A stretch of DNA of 64,000 nucleotides from Anseranas semipalmata (Eukaryota > Chordata > Aves > Anseriformes > Anseranatidae), in the NCBI GenBank assembly GCA_013399115.1, contig VXAA01004051.1, forward strand, positions 296,152-360,151. Reading direction: 5' to 3'. Of the stretch, positions 25,101-38,126 are shown piece by piece. The notes beneath the pieces are model-generated. The model worked only from the letters and a program-made list of their open reading frames with translations, had not been told where the DNA came from and searched no databases. Positions within the stretch are counted from its first letter, which is position 1, and every line of letters starts with the position of its first letter. Position numbers and translations under genes: made by a program.

Positions 25101-26619
25101 TTTTCCACTTTCAGCAAGAATGAGACTGAAAGTCAGAGAACATTTTCCATTAAGATCTGCAGAAAAATTTCCTTTAGTTTCTGACACAGGACTGCAGGGC
25201 TTGAAGCAGCCTCCAGTTTCACCACCACTGCCAGAACAAGAGCTAACATCTTCTGCTTCCCTCCTCTGCCTTATATCAGGTGTAAAACCACCGAGTTCCC
25301 AATTTCTGGGCACAGATGAGCCGTTGGGTCCACTTTTACTTCCTTTCATCTGCCCAAGCTACTTGTGATAGTCATATTCCAGTCCTCACTTGTTTCAAAA
25401 TACTCCATATACTTGGCCCTACAGAAGGAGATGAAGTTAATCTCTTTGTCTGATGGAGTTCTGTCTGGACTAATTCTGTCTGGAATTATTTTGTCCAGGG
25501 AAGGGCTAAGGCCATGGTCAATGACTTTATTCATCCCTTTAGCTCTCTAAGGTGAGGAAACTTCTTCCCTATTTCCACTCTGTTTCCCATATATTTTCCA
25601 TACTGAAGGCTCACCAACAGGTTTTGTAGCAGTCCAGGCATTAATTCAGCTTATAATTCTTTCTTTTTTTTTTTTTTTCTTTAATGGTCAGTCCCATTCC
25701 CAGTGGTATGAACAGAAAAAAAAAATGAAATCAAATATAAAATCCCATAGATACTGGTACTGGGTCTTTAGGGACACAGGTTGAGAGTAGGGCTCTGGTT
25801 TCTTTGTCCATCAAAAATCTGAAACCCACAATGTCTTGTTTGCAGAAATATAGATTTTGGTAATGGAAAAAAATAGTTAGGACAAAAATATTTTTTAAAA
25901 ATATCTTCAGATAAACTTTTGAAAAATCAAGCCATACATTTAATGAACACTGAGAATGGTTGAAGAAAGCTTTATCATTAATTAAATATTCATTGAAAAC
26001 CACCCAGCCAAATGTGCTGGCTTGGAGCCATTCTTCTCCACAAACAATTTGTCACCAGGGCAGGCCTGAACCAAGTCACGGGTTACATGTGGCACCTTCG
26101 CCCGCCATCAGCACAATCTGTGCTCCCGTGGTGGGAGGGCAAGATCTGTTTCTTCTGTTTCTTCTGCCTGTGTCGCACTCACCAAAATTGAAACAGCATA
26201 ATTTAAAACAGCAGTAGCTGACTCACTCAGATATGGCCTGGGATTGTGGATGGGAAATGATGCAGCAACCCTTCCATATTTATTATCTTGGTAAGAGCAA
26301 GGCAGCCTTTAAAATTTGACTGATGTTTGCGAGCTAATGCCTGGGTGTTAGAAGGGGATCACTGTCCCTTCGGGAAATGCAAGCAGCAAAAGGCCCTTCT
26401 GATGAAGCCACAAAGCTAAAATGTTAATCAGATGAATTCTACCTTTATGGCTCTGGAGTAAGAGGTTAACAAAATACTTTCTGTGCCAAGAAGCTGTAAA
26501 ATAAGCTTCATTTTAGATGTGATAGGGGAATATCTTTTTACTAATTGTACCAAGGTGTCTGCTGAATTAGCTGAGATATGATATATCAGCAGTCACTATA
26601 AAACCTCTGTGTGAAAACA
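22167..26619. other. Non-coding unique DNA, no gene seen
   Basis: About 4.4 kb without recognisable genes. A degenerate three-copy tandem of about 14-15 bases lies at 25,459-25,497. A T-rich tract lies at about 25,662-25,679. Bases 26,260-26,560 are unique, AT-balanced and repeat-free, and are the most conserved-looking part. The longest open frame, 145 codons at 24,658-25,095, has no domain I recognise. Confidence 0.55.
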
Positions 26620-26700
26620 TCTAATAGAGTCAAAGAATCTAACACTGGAATAGACCTCAAGGCAGATCAGCTGGGCCCAAAACAGGCTCAGCAGTGTCCA
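26620..26700 (-). mobile_element. Possible CR1 3'-end relic, inverted
   Basis: Read on the minus strand, the segment resembles the last part of CR1, where a run equivalent to 'gacctc...' precedes 'cagtgttagattctttgactct'. On the plus strand the words agtcaaagaatctaacactgg and aatagacctcaaggcagatc are what an inverted CR1 tail would give. The match is short and without a proper octamer tail, so chance similarity is possible. Confidence 0.4.
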
Positions 26701-29700
26701 GTCACACGATACATCCCCCTGACCTAATGGAGAAGAGCTCTGACTGCATTTGTTCCTATTAACTTCTGCCAGGTCAGACATGCACCACTGGTCTCATTCA
26801 CAGCCCAAAGTTGCCCATTCCTAATTGCATGCACTGCTGCTATTATTGATACAGAAGTGAAGCTGAGACCAAAACCCCATGATGACTTTACCTTTCCCTA
26901 GTCTCTGTTCTAAAAATCATACAGACAGAACCAGCTGGAAATACCATCATACCTGCTCTATCGGTGAGCATGAAATAGCACAATTATTCCCGCAGTTGTC
27001 CCACTGAGATATCGTGACCTGTCTGCAAAGCTAAGAGAGTGATGAAAGATTGAGACCAAGCATGGTTTCTCTACAACCCCGGAAAGACGCAGTCATGAGG
27101 TGCCTACCACAGGGGGTCCAGATAGAACCCTGGCTTAGATCTCCTGCCATTTTGCTTTAACCATGTTATAGCATAGACTTATTTGTCACATTCATGCTAT
27201 ATCTTCAAAATTTAGGTCTGCTTTAGAAGTGTGTGTGGGCCTTATTTTTTTTCCTCTGCAAATAAAGGATCATTTCCAATATTCTGCATCTGTCTTAGCA
27301 GAAGCAATTTTGTAGTGGTAGATTATTCTAAAATATGTGTTGTTTTTTTTTTCCTCAGGCACCAGTAATACGAGGTAATTTATATGTCCAGTGGAAGCCA
27401 GCATTTATTTTCGGTAATTTCTGCTAATTATGTTTATCAATAGGTATCTCTCAGCAAAATGCCAAATCTTGCAAACATGTTTGGAAAGTCAAATGTGTTT
27501 ATATAATACAAACCTATGTCATGTCAGGAATTAGTTTGACTAATAGGGCTTTAATCAAATCCTTGTGGGGTCTTGGTGTGAAGAATAGACCCAGCTTCCA
27601 AAAAATTTAATTTATAAGATAAATTCACAAATATAACCATCTAATAAATCTCTCCTACATCCAATATTTGTCACAGAAACAATAACAGGACAAATAATTT
27701 ATTAGACTATTTCCTATTGCATTATAATGACTATGCTTGATACTTTAAACATATTCTTCAGAGCACTGGAATGATGGAGGCTATAGCTAATGAAGATAAA
27801 GATTTCCAGGGTGCATTGATCCAGGAGAGACATACTTCATGTAACTTCCAGACCTATATGTAATCACAGAAATATTTCCCTAGAGAATGCAAATTATAGA
27901 TGACTCTAAGGTAATATCCAACTGCCACTGGAGATATTTTGCAGAAACCACAACAGGAAATGTTTATTTTCTCAACCCTAATAACCCTTTCAATACAAAT
28001 TATTTTGGATTTTTAAGAAAATTACATTAATTTCCAATTTTTTTTTCTTGCAAGATACTTCACATTTATATAAATATCCATATTTTTCTCCAATGCCTTT
28101 TCCTAAGTCAGGTCCTTGATTTGTCACTTAAATGGCTGTTGTGTAAGAAATAAAATGCTACCTAAAGTTTCTCCTTTTCTCTTCCCTCAGAGAACATCAT
28201 GCTTGCAATACAGATGAGCACAGCAAAAGGTCATTTTTGCCCTGGTGTAAATACATGGGAATCTTAATAGCAGAGAACAGAATAGAAGTGGCAGGTTTAA
28301 AATGTAGTCCCCGCAACCCAAAATACCGTTCTGGTATTTGTAAATAGTCTGCAGAGTTAGACTTGTCCCCAGTCGATTGAGATACCATTCACCGTTCAAT
28401 TTCAGAAAGATCAGAGGAAACATGCCCTTGCAGCCCTTCCTCCTGCACCATGTCTGCTTGGAGCACCCTCTTCCTCCAGTGGCAGGAGTCCCAGGTTTTG
28501 CATTCTTTACAGTCTATTTCTTTTACTTAATATCAATAATAATATTAACATTAGTTTTTCATACCTCAAAAACCAGTTCCAGGCAAATCTAGCGAGAGAC
28601 CATATGTCTGGCATGGAAACCGCACAGCCCTCCTCCTCATGTGAACCGATGGATGGCTTCACTTAATTTAGGCTAAGGGGGAGGAAAAGGAGTGGAAGAC
28701 AACAGCTGAGGAAGGAGGTGGGTTACATTTTTACCAAGCTTGCTGGAAGGTACTTGAAGGCTCAGAAGCATTTGATTTTTTTCTAATTGTATTAGGTAAA
28801 GTTCAGCTCTTACAGCCTTCTCGGCATTGCTCCTGCTCGGTATGCAGCTACCGCTCCTCAGCCTTTGGGACACGTGTCTGAGGTCAGGCTGCTGCCCTGA
28901 CTCCAAAGGCTACTGAGCTGAAGTCAAGGTAGCCAGCTTCCCAAGAGTTCAAATAAAAAAATGCATCAAAAAAAACCCTCCAGTTTGGGTATGCTGATGA
29001 TTTTTAGAGGAAAATCTGATTTGCAACCTGTGGTTTGGCTTTGTGCATTTTGTGTGCATGGATTTCATAATGGTGGAAATGAGGCACTTAGCAAGCTTGG
29101 CTCGTACCAGCCCTGCTCTGGACAGACACTCTCCTGGGAAGTCTCACACCTCCTCCATCCAAATAACACCTCTGCTCCAAAACTCTTCGCATGGGATTGC
29201 AGGAAGAGATCTTTGGGCAACAAACCCAGCTGTTGAACACTAAGGAGTTTTTTGAAGAACAGGATAAAGCTCCTTTCCCGCTGGTTTAGAAAGCCCACCT
29301 TGCCTGAGGACTTGTTTTCATCCCAAATCCACGAACAAAGTGGGCACTTGCTTTTTCACTTGTTTTTACATGCATCATGCACTAAGCCCCCAACACTGCC
29401 AAGATTGACGTTTCTGTATCACACCAGTTCATTTTTTGCTGTGCAAAGTACATCTCTGCCTAAGAATGGAAGAGCAAAAAGTGATCAAGTCCCCCGCAAT
29501 TGCAAAAGTGATGGAAATGTAGGATATATGATATTTCTGCTCCTGTTTCCCCTCTCATACACAGAGGAAGCTGCAAAACATTTCCCCAAAACTTGTAACA
29601 AGCTTAAAATAAGCTGCAGAAAAGACCAAAAGCCACAAATTGCAACATAAACCAGGAGGAGAGCAGGAAAGATTACAGGCGCTGAGATGTCTTGAGGTCC

Positions 29701-32700
29701 TGCAAACAGCAAGGGAATTTGCTAGGTGCTAATTCCCAGGCGATACCCAGCAACGGGCTGTGCTATGTGCTGCAGCTGAAGACAAAGAGGTGACAGGTCC
29801 CTGCCTCTGCCATCTGATGAAAAACTTATGCCTGACCCTAAGCTTGATGATTTAATGCTGGTCATGTGAGCAGGACTCCCTGAGTAGGCTCCAGAGAAAT
29901 TGCTAACACCAGCTGGAGCGCCAACACAACCAGCTCAACCTCCTGCCTCTGGCTGTGGCCAATTTCCAGTGCTTCAGAAGAAGGCAAAGAAAACTCTCAG
30001 AAGCCAAGTTACGTAACATTTACACAATATTATAAACTAACACAGTTCTGGTTTGTTTTTCTGTTCCCATGAACATGATATGACTCAATGGAAACTACTC
30101 TGCAGGAAATAGGCGGCACATTTTGAATCTTAAGCTTGCAGAAATAAGATACCACTCAAAGGAATTTGGAAACAGCGTACCTGTTCCAGGGATGAGCCCA
30201 GGTCACAACCTAGAGCTGAAGAAACTGGAGTTTGGAAATAGTTAGGAAAAAAAAAAAAAAAAAGACAAAAAACTCTGCATCTGGTCCAACTGTTGTAATC
30301 ATGGTAGCACTGGACTGACCCCAGGTCATGCATCTACATAAGTCATATGTCAATATAACAAAAATCACAGTGACCTTGAAACAATACAGAAAAAAACTCT
30401 ATAGTGTGACTCTTTTTTCTGAGTACTTTTAAATGTTTGTACTAGCATTTCCTAAGTCCTGTTTCAGCTGCTACTTATAATCCTAAAGTGGTGTTTGAAA
30501 TCTGTCTCTGAATTTCAGGGTGTGAAGCCAACTCGAATCTCCTGTCTCCCCATCAGCTCTCCTGACAGGGATAAAGAAGGACAAAATGTTATGCAGACTT
30601 GTTGATGGAGGTGAAACTCAGTGGTTGCCAAAGATGGTTTCTGGAAACAGTGCAAACCCTCCACCGAAACCTTACTGGCATGCAAGACAATCTTTGCTTT
30701 TTACTAGTAGGCCCAAAACTAACATTTTCATAATAATTTTCCAGTATCAAAGTGATAGTTTTTATCCAAGACAGCTGAATACTACAGAACTGTGTAACAA
30801 CAATTCAGTGCCAAACATATGCTATGTATATATTTTAACACCTTTGATAATAATAAAAAATGCATGTTCCTAGCAGTTTTCTCAACTTTCATTCAATAAC
30901 AACATCCTCGAGTTGATGCTTTCTGTTTTCCTTTCATATTATTACAAACCTGTGTTTAATTCTCAGGGCCAGTTTGGCTTTTTAACCTCTCTTTCTACAT
31001 TCCACTAGTAATGTCTGATTAAGAAATTAGCCTTTCAAGTGCTATAAAAAAATCCAAGAAATACAGTAACACAATACCATGGAAAACTGATATAATCTTT
31101 TCAAAACTATAAAAATTGGTCACCCGGAGGAACATCTGCATGGTAAAAATTTTAAACAAACTGGAAGGGAATCAGATAGCTCATAAAGAACCAAGCGGCT
31201 AGAAGAGTCACTGGTCGTTTACATATTTTGCTGTCATCCTGACTTGGAGAAGACTATCATTTTGAAGCATGTTTCTTCAGTTTTAGTTACCAGCATCTGG
31301 AATGAATTCCAGGATGGAACACTGAAAGTTTTTAAAAGGAAACTCAACCTTACAATAATTATTCCTTAAATCATTAATATGGCAAAAGTGCCAGATGTAA
31401 AAATATGAACAAAATAAAATAAAATATGCTCCCAGGTATCGGTCAAATCCCTAATGTACATCTGTCTGTTTTCTCAGATCATTAATATCTGTTGTAGTCT
31501 CAGATATTTTCTTTTATGTAAAAATTTCCACTTGCTTGTTATGTCTTCTGTCTTGCATTAGAGTTATTGCTCTAACTCTGGCTGTGTACATTGTGGAGCT
31601 GTGGATCCACTGTAATGCAGGTTTTCCTCCAGCAGAAGATATCAGTGTATTTGTCTTCTGTCCATCAGCATGGGAAACTTTTGGTCTGATGGATATTCAA
31701 GAGGGACCGCATTCTGAAAGAGATGTTTCATGGTGACACCAGGGCTTTGTCCGCATGGAGCTCCTCACAGGAGCCCAGTTTCATTCACGGGCACAAGATA
31801 GTACGCAGTGAGACCTAGAAGTGAGGGACTGCTTGGCTTGCAGTGCTGGGTTAGAACCAAGAGCCTAAAGACTTGGCAATTCAGTCTATACCTTCACACC
31901 CTGTTCATGCTTTCAAAGCAGCGGGATGAAAGCAGCAGAGTGAGGTATGGATGTCACTGTAGATTAATACAAATTGTTTGATACTCCATTCTTTTTAGGA
32001 TGTAGACCCAAACCATTAGGCCAAAATCAAATTTATTTTTGTAAGTGAATACACTTGAAATGCAATACAGAGCAGCAGAGTTGCACTTAAATCATTCAGG
32101 AGGACCAATTTCATTGAAAACTCGTAGAACACCTAACTAGACCCTACCAAGGCCCCAGTCACTCATTTGTTCGCAGTAATGTCCTCCCACCCTCCACAAA
32201 GAAGATGCCTCCTCAGAGCTCCGCTGAGCACTTCAGCACCGCTTAGCAGTTTTGCAAATTAATGCTTGTCTGAATGTTACTAATTTGGCCAGGCGACTAT
32301 ATAATGAGATGCTTACAAAGTTTATTCATCACTAAAAATAAATGTTAAGCATCTGGTTTGCAGGCTATTCCCATGTGCCATTCAGGTCTGCATGTTGGAG
32401 AACCAGATGGAGCTGGAGGGAGACCAATCACAGCACAGAGGGATTACATGTCTGAAAACCATGGTTAACTTAAATAAGCAACTTGCCATCCCCCCATAAA
32501 TCCTTCATCTACCACCAGATGTGTGACAAGACTATTGCACAGGGCTTTCTAGCTCAGGCTCCTTTGCTCTGAGGGGGGCAGAGAAGAACACCGGTCGCTC
32601 ATGCCGAGGGACATCTCTCCCTTGAAAATAGCCCACTTGCCATCAAAGCCACTCTCCTTGGTGACCATCTGAAAAGAAAGCCTGGATGACTCACAAAGCA

Positions 32701-35700
32701 GAAAACCATTGAATGTGGGGGCTACACTATGCTAGGTGACCTCTCTTCTCCCAGGCAGAGATGGAAATGACTCATCCCTAAGCCTGGGGGCAAGTTTCTC
32801 TCTGCCATTTTAACCAAATGTAAAGTGGGTTTCTCAAGAAGTTTTTTGCAGTGAAACCATAGGTGATGTTTGCTTACAAGCCCTGATTAACTACTCAGAG
32901 TAGCACTAGATCTAAACAAAGACACTGTCTCTCCTGAAAACATTTACTAGCCTGTGTAAGTGCTGCCAGAGAAGGTTGGGCTGACAGCTGGATACTCCTA
33001 TCTTCTTTTTTTGTTGTTGTTACTGGGCAATGCTGTGCAAGAAGAAGCGCTTGTCTGGTGTCATGGGTTTCACATTGTCTGGGGAAGCAAGATTAGGAGA
33101 TCCAAAGTCCCCAGGATCCCAGGAGAAAGGAGGTCATTCCTCATCCAAGAGAAGAGAGAAGGAAGGGAAACAACTCAATCCAACATAAGCAGAGAGAAGG
33201 GAACAAGCTGGGTTTTCCCAGAGCTCGCTGAATCAATGACTCTAGAGAGGAGGGATATTTATACTGTATTTCTCTCTTTGGATGGTCTTAGAGGCTGCTT
33301 TCAGGTTAGGAGCCCTGTTTTGCTGAACACTGGATAAATAGAGGAGCTGATTTCTTGTCCTCATCAAGGAACCAGTTCTATAAGGAAGCAACAACATGCA
33401 AAGGCAGAACCTATGGAGGGGGTGACTTTAACAGAGATGGTAATTTTTCAGCAGTTGTGGTTTGTCCCTAGAAAGGAGCACAGGATGATAAGTTCATATG
33501 TGGATTTCAAACACCCCAAAATTCAAGGTTTTCAGATTCTGGGTTTTTGGGATTCAGTACCTTACATTGCTAGGGAAACATAATAAGGTATGTTGCTTCC
33601 AGGAACCACAGAGTACAAGTAAACTATGTAGATGAGACTATTAGCATAAGAAAACTATTCCTTTCCTCTGAAATCAGAAATCAGTTAAGCTGTTTGAGTG
33701 TAAGAAAAAAAAAAAAAGTATTTCCCACTCTTTAAATCAGCTGTGGACATTTTAGCTGACTGCTATTTGAACATTGTGTCTCACTATGCCACATTTACCA
33801 GTTTGCCCTGAAATACCAAATGACAGGATGGACAGGGTAAGATTTTCAACCTGTCTGATCCGCCAAAATAGAAAGAATCTCAGAAGAAACTGCAGCACAG
33901 AAGAAGCCCACAGTGACCCAACCTTGGACAACAGTTAATCCAACTAGAAGACACAAAGCGGCAGGAAACATGACTTCTGAAGCCAGACTGCTCACCGAGC
34001 AGGCTGTTTGCTACATGGTCTAAACTTCCTTTCCTGTTTGCTGCCACCCCCTGACACTGCAGAGTCCTTGATGTGGGGTGAAGTGCACTAGAAAGAGCCA
34101 CAAGGGGCTGCAACGGATGTGACCCACGCTTGTCTGCGTGATAATAAGCAGAGACACAACAGAGTGTCAGGAAGGGTGGTTTTGTGGTTATGTGGTTCGC
34201 CCACGGCACAGATAATCAGCCTCCACCAGAACATTTTTGCTTTATCGGAAGCAAGTGCTTTAATGTGGCTGTAGCTCAGGCCCCCATCTGTGGCGATAAC
34301 ACATCAGAAGGATGCTGTGCCGAAGGGAGCCATATAGGTGCAATGCATGGGGAGATGGATGGGCAGATAGACAGGATGACAATCTTATGAAACTTCACTA
34401 TGTTAGAGCCAGGTTAGACAAAAGGGGATGGATTATGGACAGTTAAAGCAAAGCTGGAGAACATATTGGATGGTTTAATAGCACTGAATCAAAGGTGTCT
34501 ATCTTGGGAGGGGAAGGAGCTCCAACATGTTTGTTACAAACACTATCTCTGGCTAACTTGAAGCAGTGGAGACCTCTTCTTTCAATATCAATTAGTGCAG
34601 GAAGAGAAGCCAAGGAAAACGGGGGTTGGAAGGTGAAGATGGAGAGCAGTGCAGGTCATGGAGGAAGGGTCTCCTGTGTCTGAGTGTGCACAGGTGATGA
34701 GGGGAAGAGGGAGAGGACACTTGCCAAGCTAAATCCAGGTGGTATTGCAGCAGAAAAGTGGGTAAATGGCAGCAGAGAGCTTCAAGGAAGGTTCAACCGA
34801 TGCCTAAAGAGTCAGGTGTAATTCTCACAGCCCATCCAACCAGAGAGGACCATACACAGCCTAGATATCTCCATAGAGAAATCACCAAAAGTTAATGCCA
34901 GGGCTAGGGTATAATGACAGGCTCAGTAACCTCTCCACATCAGTGCCCCAGGCAGGATATTCTGGCAGGATATAACCCATCTCCAAAGCAGGGTTAAGTT
35001 AAACCATTCAAAAGCTGGCTTAAAAAGAAAATGTATGTCCTCATGGGGAAATATTCCAGAACAGCTACTATTAACAGTTATTCTATGCTGGCTATTGAGT
35101 TATTCTGTGATGTTGAGGACTGTCTCATTGAATACAGCTTCTACAGGGAAAGTAAATGGGATTCCTAAATCACCTGTGAAAATGGGTCTAGCGTAGGTGT
35201 TCTTGAAAGTCCTACCCAATCTCAGAAGGAGCTTTCAGCATCACCACTAAGGTCATGCCCAAAAGCACTCTGGATCCTGGACATACTCAATCGATAGTAT
35301 GAAAATAAGATCTAAGCCAAGAACATGTTAATGAGACATCCCAGAAAAAATCCATCTGTTCAAGAGCTGAGAAAGCCCTCATGGAATCCTACTTTATGGG
35401 AGACCTGATGCCAGAACTGAGGCCTCTGCTGCAAGATTTCGGGACTACTTGGAAGCACTGAAGTGAAGGAGAAAGCAAATGATAAGAGACACTGGCTGAG
35501 GACTGCACAACAGTGTGGTCGGGACAGTTTTACAGAAGGTCAGATTGCTCCTATCAAAAATGTTTTGTGGGTGGCATGAAAATAGTCCCGCTGGCTAGTG
35601 TCCATTTTTATTGGCAGAACCATCAGTCACTATCACCTGGGAATTTTGTTCTGTTTTTTCTTTTTTTTTTTTNAAAAAAAAAAAAGTCCTTCCTGACAGC

Positions 35701-37590
35701 ACTAAAGGATTTTACCCAGTGCTGTTTCTGGATCCCTGAAATACAGTTTTTGGGCTCTAGCTATGGGGAAGGTTTGAGATATGACTCTTGCCTTTTAGTC
35801 CAAAGGAAAGTGATCACTCAAACAGAGTCAGAGTCTTGTGTCCAGTACCTAACAAATGGAAGGGGAACAGGAGAGAGACAGAGCACATTCCACAGCCTGG
35901 TATGTTTAAGGAAAGGGGTATAGCTTTCACTCTCCTGCTGTTAGACAATAATGCGCTGACTGAAAATGTCAAGCTTCAGTTTAAACAAAATAAAAGACTG
36001 GAGGGCCCAGGGCAGAGAATTTAAACACATATTAATTAGGGCTGGTAATACTCTGACATTTGCTGGATTTTTAATAAACCGATGAATATTTCTCCCTCAT
36101 ATTTCAATGACATGAAATCTTTGCAGCACAATTAATTTCAACAAGTTTTGGTCAAAGGGTGTGGAAGGAAAATGAACATACAGCATCACAGACTTGAACT
36201 AGAAGTCCTCTCACTTTGAGTAACGTGGAAACCCATTGCCCTCTGCATGAGAAAATTGCAGCTCAGAACCTTGAGAGGAATTTATTTACTTGCAGGATGT
36301 GATTTATTTAAATACTAATAACGATAAAAAAGAAGAGGAAGACAGAGAGAAAAGATGAATAAAGCTCCCTCAAGAATGCAATACAACAGAGTAAAAGACA
36401 ACTCCAAACGTGGAAGCGCAATACTTAAACTTACCTTAGCATGAAGTTTTAGGTTCCTATGTTCATAAATAGCAATAGGAAGAAAGAACATTTTCTGGAA
36501 GATGCTGAAGATTCAATTATTGTTATAGTAATGAGCACCAGAGTAACATCTCTTTACTAGTTCATAATCCCTTCAGTAGCATTCATGCAATTTTATGGTT
36601 CAGAAGGTATCTGTACCTAAACAGAGCAATAACACTCCCACACAACTAGACATTGGATTGCAGGTTTTTGTAAATGCTCCCAACCTCTTTGGCACAGTTC
36701 CTCCTTCCTCTTTTGTTAGCCACAATGATATTTATCTATTGGATGAGGGGCTTTAATTATAGACTGGGTCCCTGTTGTGCAAGCTATGGTTGCACTCAAG
36801 CAGCAGAAGTCTAGTCCAGGGCCATTTGGGAAGTTCAAGCATGAGTTATAGCTCAGGACAAAATGGCACAGCAATAACAGAAGCCACTGCACTGGCACAA
36901 ATCGAGATACAGCACACAACTAGTGTCTGAAGAAAAGCAACTGGATAAATGCTACTTTTGCATCATTTAATGTGTTATAGAACATGTACTCAATCACAAG
37001 GATCCTGAAAAAAAAATCACATAGACATGAACGTGCTCTCCTCCTACTAGTAAATGAAATTTGTATGCATGTGAGGGACTTAGCTTTGCTAAGAGGAACC
37101 CTGGTGTGCAGCTATCACAGAAAGAAATGGGCTGAAAGTGTATATTCTGTAATAAAGAGGGGTTTTAGCATTTAATATGTTAGTTCTCACAGTAAGCACA
37201 GGGCATTCAAATCCTACACGTAAAGACGTACAAGCAGAGAGCAGAGGCAGACATCCTTTTTCCAGATTTTAGTGAAATTTTAGATTTTGAAAATACAGCA
37301 TTTATATTTCCCCATATTTTTTCAATCCATGAATCTACAAAAATTTGAAATTAAACACTGAGAATCTTGAAATCTAAATAAACTGCAGTTTAACAAAAAG
37401 TGGAACATTTTTCAAATAAACATTAAAAAGGGATATATTTTTTACAGTCACTTGCCTTCAGAATGACAGAAGGTGGCTCTGCATTAGGTTGTGGCTATTA
37501 TTGCTATTCCTATTATTATTATGCTCTTGTTATTGCCAGAATTAATAAAATATTTGTATTCACTAAACCCTAAGAATGTCTATCAGAGAC
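26701..37590. other. Non-coding unique DNA with scattered candidate conserved blocks
   Basis: Nearly 11 kb with no recognisable gene, RNA or convincing mobile element. Candidate conserved blocks by composition are 27,240-27,500, 32,240-32,360 and 36,020-36,180. Homopolymers include A17 at 30,247-30,263 and an A tract near 33,706-33,718. An AAAAT-like run lies near 31,411-31,426. A single N sits at 35,673 between a T12 and an A12 tract. Open frames up to 136 codons lack domains, and the one at 35,513-35,923 is interrupted by that N. Confidence 0.55.
35661..35685. repeat. T12-N-A12 junction, probable assembly artefact
   Basis: A tract of 12 T ends at 35,672, a single N sits at 35,673, and 12 A run to 35,685. 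The result is a perfect inverted repeat around one ambiguous base. Either a natural T/A hairpin was unreadable, or two reads were joined at homopolymers. Confidence 0.85.
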
Positions 37591-38126
37591 TGCCCTGGTT
37601 TCATCTGGAATAGGTTTAAGTATCTTCCTAGTAGCTGGTACAGTGCTGTATTTTGGATTTGTGATGAGAATAATGCTGATAACACACCGATGTTTAGATG
37701 TTGCAGAGCAGTGCTCACACAGAGCCAAGGCCTTTCCAGCTTCTCACACCGCCCTGCCAGCGAGGGGGCTGGGGGTGCACCAGGAGCTGGGAGGGGACAC
37801 AGCCAGGACAGCTGGCCCAAACTGGCCACAGGGATGTCCCATATCACATGGCATCATGTGGAACAACAAATATGGGGGGAGTTGGCCAGGGGACTGCTGC
37901 TGCTCAGTGAGCAATTGCATTGTGCATCACTTCTTTTTGTATATTCTTTTATCATTGTTGTTATTATTATTATTATTTTCCCTTCCTTTTCTGTCCTATG
38001 AAACTGTTTTTATCTCAACCCATGAGTTTTACCTTTATTTTCAATTCTCTTCCCCATCCCACTGTGTGTGTGCGGTGAGCGAACAGCTGTGTGGTGCTGA
38101 GCTGCCTGCTGAGTTAAACCACAACA
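37591..38126 (+). repeat. Endogenous retrovirus LTR, forward copy (ERVL-like)
   Basis: The unit starts with TGccctggtttcatctgg at 37,591 and ends with accacaaCA at 38,126, giving the canonical TG...CA ends and 536 bases. Internal words such as tcctagtagctggtacag and a run of TTATTA (37,955-37,977) are typical of an LTR family widespread in birds, which I associate with ERVL-type elements. The same first 220 or so bases recur inverted at 38,681-38,902, and that internal duplication independently shows the LTR boundary. No five-base target duplication is evident: the flanks are gagac on the left and gaccc on the right of the whole unit. Confidence 0.9.

Noticed and set aside
31290..31360. A CR1-like 'agcatctggaatgaattccag' segment.
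   Set aside because: Too short and without a recognisable tail or upstream block. It may be a relic but cannot be supported.
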